Assembly: GCF_030272615.1 (NCBI RefSeq)
Contig: NC_081408.1
Coordinates: 623,656,383-623,720,382, forward strand
DNA length: 64,000 nt
Source: Cryptomeria japonica
Lineage: Eukaryota > Streptophyta > Pinopsida > Cupressales > Cupressaceae
Direction of reading: 5' to 3'
Positions 59,301 to 64,000 of this stretch are shown in pieces. The first letter of the stretch is position 1. Each line of letters begins with the position of its first letter. The notes beneath the pieces were generated by a model. That model ran no database searches. It was not told where the DNA came from and saw nothing but the letters and a program-made list of their open reading frames with translations. Position numbers and translations under genes: made by a program.

Positions 59301-62300
59301 ATTTTGCCCACCTACTGCAAAGAGGACACCTTTCATAATCAAAGCACCATCAAACACTATCCCCACTGCCCCATCGAGGCTCACAACCCCACCGCAATCG
59401 TTATCAATACCAACCATCCCACCAAATGAACCAGTAATCCCATCAGCAACACCATTTGTAGCAACAACTGTATCAGAACCCGCAGCAACATCTATGGCAC
59501 CAGCCATTCCAACAGAAGCCACTAAATCAACACTGCCGATACTTCCAGTGACAAATCCTTTAATCCCCATCACAGTTCCTGCAGCACCGATCACTACAAA
59601 GATACATAAACCAATCACACCTGCCGTGTTTAACTCCAAAGACATCCCAGTATGGTATAGCAATCGGATGCTGGAGAGTGATTCAGAGACCGACTCACAT
59701 GAGTGGGAATTTGATTCTATACAACTTAACACTTCAGATGAGGAAGACACATCACCACCTCCACCACGCAAAGACATCCCTGTTTACGGAGAAGCACAGA
59801 TAAAGACCACTTGGGTACCTGAGCTGGAAACATCTTCCACAGACCCTATGTCTCATCCTACGCCTGATTCTGACAAGGAGAGTACCATTAACGACCTTCA
59901 CCACACTGTCTTAACCCTCACTGATACCTCTAACGAACTTAATCTAATCGATGAAGTAATGCCCATTATCCACCCTGAACTCATCGAATGGAACCAATCA
60001 AATCCCCCATGTCTTGACCTCTTCCAGAACAATGAGGCTATCATTGACTTTTTAGAATTAAGGGATAATCTACCAAGCGGGGATCACAAAGCTGGATTCG
60101 CCATTGAACTTAATAGCGCCGCATACTTCGGGGCGGATGCCAAACCCTTCAGCTGCAAAAATATAACATTAAAACATGGATCTTCCAGTGAAAACCACAC
60201 TGTGGCGATGTTTGATCCGACAAAAGTAAAAAGAAAGAGCGTATCCAACGGTGAAAACCTCTCTAAGGCGCCTGAGGATGAAGGGTTTGACATTCTCCCT
60301 GCTAGTACACAACAGGAACGATCTACGATTCTTATTGAGGAGACCAAAGAATACAATGTGGGGACTCCTGAAAATCCTCATATCATACACCTGGCATCTC
60401 TTCTCACTCCAGAGGAACAACCTAAATTTATAGAGTTCTTCCAGAAGCGTCAGATCAACTTTGCATGGTCATATGCAGACATGCTTGGGCTTGATCCTGA
60501 TTTAGTTATGCATCATCTCACAGTAGCAAAAGGAGCCAAACCTGTCAAGCAGAAGCTTCGTAAGATGCATCCTCAGATTGCAGTGCTAGTCAAAACAGAA
60601 CTCAAGAAACTCCTAGATGTTGGTTTCATTAGGCCAATTGATTATGCAGAATGGATCTCCAACATTGTGCCTGTCGGCAAACCAAAAGGGGGCATCCGCA
60701 TTTGTACTGACTTCAGAGATCTGAATAAGGCATGTCCTAAGGATGACTTCCCCCTACCAAATATCGATATCATAGTGGATTTAACAGCAGGACATGCCAT
60801 GCTTTCACTCATGGATGGCTTTTCTGGCTACAATCAGATAAAGATCGCACCCGAAGATCAACATAAGACAGCCTTCACATGTCCCTGGGGCACATACTGC
60901 TGGAATGTAATGCCTTTCGGTCTAAAGAATGCAGGAGCGACCTATCAGAGAGCAATGACCACCATCTTCCATGACATGATGCATACTATGATGGAAGATT
61001 ATGTGGATGACTTACTAGCAAAATCACTTACTAGAGAAGGACATCTCCACATCTTAGATCAAATCTTTGATAGACTGGAACAATATCATGTTCGACTCAA
61101 CCCAAAGAAATGTGTCTTTGGAGTGACCTCCGGGAAGCTTCTAGGATACATTGTCTCAAGCAAAGGCATTGAGGTCGATCCAGCCAAGGTTAAGGCAATA
61201 ATGGACATGCCACCTCCAAAGAATATCAGTCAGCTAAGGACATTACAAGGACGGCTTCAATCCATCCGAAGATTCATTGCACAATTGGCTGATAAGTGTC
61301 ACCCATTCACACACCTGCTACACAAGAACATCCGCTTTCAGTGGGATGACAGATGCCAGCAAGCATTTCAGGCACTTAAAGACTATCTCATGAATCCACC
61401 ATTGTTGATGCCACCAGCTCCAAGTAGACCATTGTTACTTTATATCTCAGCGACAAGTACAGCATTGGGTGTATTACTGGCACAACATAATGCAGAAGGC
61501 AAAGAGTGTGTTGTATACTACATCTCTCGTACACTGGTTGGCTATGAACTCAATTACACACCTATCGAGCGAGCTTGCCTAGCAGTAATCTTAGCAGCCA
61601 CTAAATTGCGGCACTATCTGTTGACGCACAAGGTACAACTCATCGCAAAAATTGATCCACTCAAGTATTTACTCAGCAAAGCAGCATTGACAGGTCGTTT
61701 GGCCAAATGGGTGATGATTCTAAGTGAATTTGACATTGAGTATGTGGATCGTAAAGCTATCAAAGGTCAGGTTATTGCAGATCAGTTGGCCGATGCACCA
61801 CTCATAGGCGATCATCCCCTCATTTCCAACTTTCCAGATGAAGAGATATTCATGATCACAGAAGTACAACCATGGAAACTATATTTTGATGGTTCATACA
61901 CTAGGCATGGCTCGGGGGCAGGCATTTTGTTTATCACACCTCAAGGTGATAGCATCCCGAAGTCTTACAGGCTCACATTTCCATGCACCAACAACATAGC
62001 AGAGTATGAGGCCTTGATCATAGGACTCAAGTTAGCCGTACAATGGAAATTACAAGAACTACAAGTATATGGTGATTCCCAACTAGTCATTCGACAAGCA
62101 ACAGATGAATATCAGACCAAAGATGATAAACTCATGCCATATAAGCAAATGGTGGACACTCTAAAGACATCATTTACTACTATCACTTTTGAGCAGATAC
62201 CAAGAGATCAGAATCGAGCTGCTGACGCTATGGCTACCATCGCATCTCTCCTAGATCTTCCACAAAATTCAACATGCTGCGAGTTCTTGGTAGAACAGCT

Positions 62301-63087
62301 TTGGATCCCTGCTTATGATATCCCTGAATCCGAGATGATATGTCGCCTTGTTGGTTCCGAATCCCCATGGTACGGTGAGTTCTACACCTATCTTTGCGAT
62401 CATACCCTTCCTCCCAACCAATCAAATAACCAACGTAAAACCTTCATTCGCCAAACTGCTCGATATACCATTATTGCCGAAACCCTATACCGACGTAGTC
62501 TTGATGGTACTCTCCTTCGATGTCTGGAACAAGATGAGATAACAAAGGCTTTGGAAGAGGTACATGAAGGAATTTGCGGGACTCACTCAAGTGGTCCATC
62601 ACTAGCCAAGAAGATCATGCGAGCTGGATACTATTGGCCATCTATGGAAAAGGATTCCTACTACTTTGTCAGGAAATGCAAAAAATGTCAAGTTCACAGC
62701 GACCTGATACATGCACCGGCCCAGGAACTACAACCAATCACAACACCATGGCCTTTTTGTCAATGGGGCCTTGACCTTGTGGGTAAGATTCATCCATCTT
62801 CATCCAATGGCCATAAATTCATTATTACCGCCACCGAATATTTCACCAAGTGGATCGAAGCTGTTCCACTTACCCAAGTCACCGGCAAGCAGATCGCCTC
62901 ATTCATCCTCAACTACATCATCTGTCAGTATGGTGTACCCATGTCCATCGTCACAGATAACGGTCTTCCTTTCAAAAATCAGGATGTCCGTGAACTTTGT
63001 GAGAAATTTCATATCCAACACCGCTTTTCCACCCCTATTACCCACAAGGCAATGGTCAAGCCGAAGCATCTAATAAAAACATATTGA
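56338..63087 (+). CDS. Element 3 Gag-Pol polyprotein (2249 codons to a frameshift)
   Basis: Starts MAQTQSRSRQREIEIEEEED. In order: gag core about residues 160-345 (KFEKYRGKGDPRDHV, WFSQLPGGIRTF, DLCNTKQKPGELFSVFLQRW); zinc site near 462 (CEFHQGRGHKTSNC, CX2HX4HX4C); protease near 680-790 (VLIDNGAGLNICTL, with Asp-Asn-Gly, and LLGRPWIHAM); G-patch near 925-980 (MGYDGQSALRY, NTGLGFE); a Pro/Thr/Ala-rich linker at about 990-1100; RT about 1360-1640 (GGIRICTDFRDLNKACP, MPFGLKNAGATYQRAM, DYVDDLL near 1554); RNase H (YTPIERACLAVILAATKLRHY); a second RNase H near 1843 (KLYFDGSYTRHGSGAG, NNIAEYEALIIGL); and integrase (HEGICGTH, CKKCQ, GLDLVG, VTDNG). A one-base loss near 63040 throws it out of frame before the third catalytic acid of integrase. 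It makes replication enzymes for a cytoplasmic particle; as written, integrase is incomplete. Confidence 0.92.
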   Translation: MAQTQSRSRQREIEIEEEEDNLNEFQEALGGNGNDENPGTPTPSTIERVQHNPHFNRLFDEILRSNADAHFLKLAQEGAKLPSDLDLAQLRQASERQSCHEEERRRDPIRYNIPRGNPPPPPPNEMEMLWQQVDNLAQQLHSGVKTNQFSLNDICPYPFDRNLYMPPFPRGFETPKFEKYRGKGDPRDHVQEFHSACLEVAYEDTYLMRLFPQSLGGTTTSWFSQLPGGIRTFEELIQKFLSHYSYNIERDITMADLCNTKQKPGELFSVFLQRWRQMSSRRSLQLPERELVEIFISNLNEEMEFHLDVKDTDSFNDMITKGIKCERALLKKGLIKIFNEPKDGPRPRFNSDKPNFWNKNKNIVNDGVVDARTVQNAQPVVRFARQNPPPQNNTNVLPNQGRITSHDEPRPRPQKQKRTYTPLGEPIETVMRQLISQNLITLPKLSNYEPQVKPAWWRDTEHCEFHQGRGHKTSNCHRLKDLIQDLIDRGEIEIEGHDPKTTNNDHQMFKNPLPSQDQRGPSTSRRGPDTTDYTQAAYNYTVNHLYDASEQIATITFKNPTSNCNFVTRRGKVTIKAAPQGTTSIPKQYNLVEQLDKTPALISILELLRLSPSHKTILDQALQEASVPANLNTDQFQAMVGNLKSSPCLTFSESDNSSFQQPHNASLHIEGFVNQHRIKRVLIDNGAGLNICTLQLVTALGYAIESVDPRKKITIKAYDDAERSSKGAVVLPIRVGPVVKHIICQVLDLPLPYNLLLGRPWIHAMQAVPSTYHQCIKFPHNGVEITILGDANPFAFCHNINHQPEITVPNNREAISSTSYISPASLASSNTTMPKQEKLKMKVAEEGPGEYNLSQLFCVGQMPTSPRTHGKPQQLLQQPLITPACALTPFILGKSQEEETQDEDLADWIYKDPITTDKPQVTLPTEQYGKGLLIMQRMGYDGQSALRYCKQGRHEPLLPEFKPKGNTGLGFEKEILPKLRFKGKPSKPFCPPTAKRTPFIIKAPSNTIPTAPSRLTTPPQSLSIPTIPPNEPVIPSATPFVATTVSEPAATSMAPAIPTEATKSTLPILPVTNPLIPITVPAAPITTKIHKPITPAVFNSKDIPVWYSNRMLESDSETDSHEWEFDSIQLNTSDEEDTSPPPPRKDIPVYGEAQIKTTWVPELETSSTDPMSHPTPDSDKESTINDLHHTVLTLTDTSNELNLIDEVMPIIHPELIEWNQSNPPCLDLFQNNEAIIDFLELRDNLPSGDHKAGFAIELNSAAYFGADAKPFSCKNITLKHGSSSENHTVAMFDPTKVKRKSVSNGENLSKAPEDEGFDILPASTQQERSTILIEETKEYNVGTPENPHIIHLASLLTPEEQPKFIEFFQKRQINFAWSYADMLGLDPDLVMHHLTVAKGAKPVKQKLRKMHPQIAVLVKTELKKLLDVGFIRPIDYAEWISNIVPVGKPKGGIRICTDFRDLNKACPKDDFPLPNIDIIVDLTAGHAMLSLMDGFSGYNQIKIAPEDQHKTAFTCPWGTYCWNVMPFGLKNAGATYQRAMTTIFHDMMHTMMEDYVDDLLAKSLTREGHLHILDQIFDRLEQYHVRLNPKKCVFGVTSGKLLGYIVSSKGIEVDPAKVKAIMDMPPPKNISQLRTLQGRLQSIRRFIAQLADKCHPFTHLLHKNIRFQWDDRCQQAFQALKDYLMNPPLLMPPAPSRPLLLYISATSTALGVLLAQHNAEGKECVVYYISRTLVGYELNYTPIERACLAVILAATKLRHYLLTHKVQLIAKIDPLKYLLSKAALTGRLAKWVMILSEFDIEYVDRKAIKGQVIADQLADAPLIGDHPLISNFPDEEIFMITEVQPWKLYFDGSYTRHGSGAGILFITPQGDSIPKSYRLTFPCTNNIAEYEALIIGLKLAVQWKLQELQVYGDSQLVIRQATDEYQTKDDKLMPYKQMVDTLKTSFTTITFEQIPRDQNRAADAMATIASLLDLPQNSTCCEFLVEQLWIPAYDIPESEMICRLVGSESPWYGEFYTYLCDHTLPPNQSNNQRKTFIRQTARYTIIAETLYRRSLDGTLLRCLEQDEITKALEEVHEGICGTHSSGPSLAKKIMRAGYYWPSMEKDSYYFVRKCKKCQVHSDLIHAPAQELQPITTPWPFCQWGLDLVGKIHPSSSNGHKFIITATEYFTKWIEAVPLTQVTGKQIASFILNYIICQYGVPMSIVTDNGLPFKNQDVRELCEKFHIQHRFSTPITHKAMVKPKHLIKTY

Positions 63088-63623
63088 GGATCCTAAAGAA
63101 AACAGTCAATGATGCTGGTCGTGATTGGCATGTTCAATTGAATCCAGCGCTATGGGCATATCGAACTAGCATTCAAACCCCTACAGGTGCAACTCCTTAT
63201 TCATTGGTCTATGGTGCTGAAGCTATCTTACCTATTGAGGTTGAGATACCATCATTAGGGGTTTCCTTGCATAATCTCATCGATGATGAAGCATACAGAG
63301 TATCCCGTCTTCAGGACTTAGAGTTACTTGATGAGAAGCGACAAGCTGCATACAATCACCTCAAAGCCTATCAGCAGCGCATGAGCAGAAGTTACAATCA
63401 CCGAGTTAGATCTCGTACATTTGAGGTAGGTGATCTTGTTCTATGAGAGAATCCTCGCAACCAACCAAACAGAGAACATCAAGGCAAGTTTGAATCAAAC
63501 TGGTTGGGCCCATATGTTGTCACTGCTGTATTCGGGTCCGGGGCATATCAGTTGGCTACATCAGAAGGAGAACCGCTTGCAGATCCAATCAATAGCATGC
63601 ACCTCAAACGGTTTTACACATAA
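63040..63623 (+). pseudogene. Element 3 integrase C-terminal part, out of frame
   Basis: Continues integrase in the next frame: GNGQAEASNK holds the third catalytic acid, followed by ILRILKKTVNDAGRDW, LWAYRTSIQTPTGATPYSLV, HTFEVGDLVL-like RTFEVGDLVL, a TGA at 63444 where Arg would be expected, then WLGPYVVTAVFGSGAYQL and the terminal MHLKRFYT with TAA at 63621. The frameshift and the TGA are its only visible lesions. Confidence 0.88.
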
Positions 63624-64000
63624 AGCTGTACAAAGCATCAGGCTCCCCTGCATATCAGAAAATACCAAAAAAACATTCAGAAAAATGTCCTGAAGAAAAT
63701 ACAAAAACATTCAAAAAAGTAAAGAAAAATCATGCATCCAAACGGTGAACAACCACTCCAGTGGCACCTCGGGTAAGTACGATGGCGAAAACCTGGCAAA
63801 CAGGCGCCACTCGTAAAGGCAATGGCTCCAGTATCTTTCAGGCTCGTTGCGATCACATTCATACATACACACATCCATCCATCTAACCATGGCTTGTTAT
63901 TTGATCTGTAATCCAAGAAAGTACTTCATGCGTCTGGCATCCCGCTTTTTCATAAATCATGTCCAACTTGGGGGCAATGCCCTTACAATCTAGATGATGG
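63624..64000. other. Start of the element 3 3' UTR
   Basis: Non-coding. AGTGGC (63760-63765) and GCCACT (63806-63811) bracket a block homologous to 48636-48715 of element 2. The 3' LTR is not reached. Confidence 0.65.

Larger units (their letters stand above)
52161..64000 (+). mobile_element. Element 3: Tat-lineage Ty3/gypsy retrotransposon, 3' end outside the window
   Basis: 5' LTR, tRNA-Trp primer site, 2.7-kb leader, one long gag-pol frame, integrase tail and 3' UTR are all in order. A second, archaeal-type RNase H after the first places it in the Tat branch. It is the least decayed element here (one frameshift and one stop in pol) and the youngest of the nest. The 3' LTR and target duplication lie beyond the window. 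Confidence 0.9.

Noticed and set aside
59163-59777. Minus-strand frame of 204 codons, rich in Gly, Val and Ser
   Set aside because: It lies opposite the Pro/Thr/Ala linker of gag-pol. Reverse reading of such codons yields long Gly/Val frames by composition alone.

Overview
The window reads as nuclear DNA of a large, repeat-rich plant genome, most likely a gymnosperm such as a conifer. That assignment is an inference from a TIR-class disease-resistance (TNL) gene remnant, several superimposed families of LTR retrotransposons, a Helitron-type helicase, long AT-rich spacers and intron-containing transposon genes. Nothing bacterial, organellar or viral was seen. No gene in the window looks fully intact. 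Nearly everything with coding character is a mobile element, a transposon-associated gene or a pseudogene. All family names come from motif recognition by eye; no database search was run.

Layout. 1-6 kb: AT-rich spacer with a minus-strand pseudogene (coiled coil, G-patch, broken zinc knuckle). 6-9 kb: a TNL pseudogene (NB-ARC, LRRs, a small 3' exon and a second decayed copy of that exon). 10-11.5 kb: the 5' end of a decayed Copia-like element. 13.2-16.5 kb: a five-exon, plus-strand, DDE-type transposase-like gene. 16.6-17.6 kb: a tandem array of about 178 bp units. 18.2-25.9 kb: a convergent minus-strand gene of unknown function with duplicated exon pairs, split by a complete non-autonomous LTR retrotransposon (19592-25312) that carries its own minus-strand genes. 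25.9-26.4 kb: an inverted duplication of a fragment resembling the plant DNA methyltransferase DRM. 26.5-28.45 kb: an array of about 137 bp palindromic units. 28.7-30.8 kb: a decayed Helitron helicase.

From 32.9 kb to the end the window is a nest of Ty3/gypsy elements. Element 1 (chromovirus-like, tRNA-iMet primer site) has an LTR-internal-LTR-internal layout and is interrupted in RT at 40961 by element 2. Element 2 is Tat-like, has lost its RT/RNase H/integrase core and carries an antisense plant-mobile-domain gene. Its 3' LTR is interrupted just upstream of the TATA box by element 3 (52161 onward). Element 3 is a Tat-lineage element whose 2249-codon gag-pol frame holds gag, protease, G-patch, RT, two RNase H domains and integrase, with one frameshift and one stop near its end.

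The signals that standard annotation would miss are: (a) a family of ten hairpins in the intron of the antisense gene of element 2, with constant loops and compensatory stem changes; (b) a primer-binding site in element 3 that matches the whole 3' half of tRNA-Trp (40 nt); (c) a 20-nt-phased palindromic AGCGCT array just after that site; (d) the DRM inverted repeat, a candidate source of hairpin RNA against the host RNA-directed DNA methylation enzyme; and (e) two satellite arrays with a shared core bracketing the split minus-strand gene.
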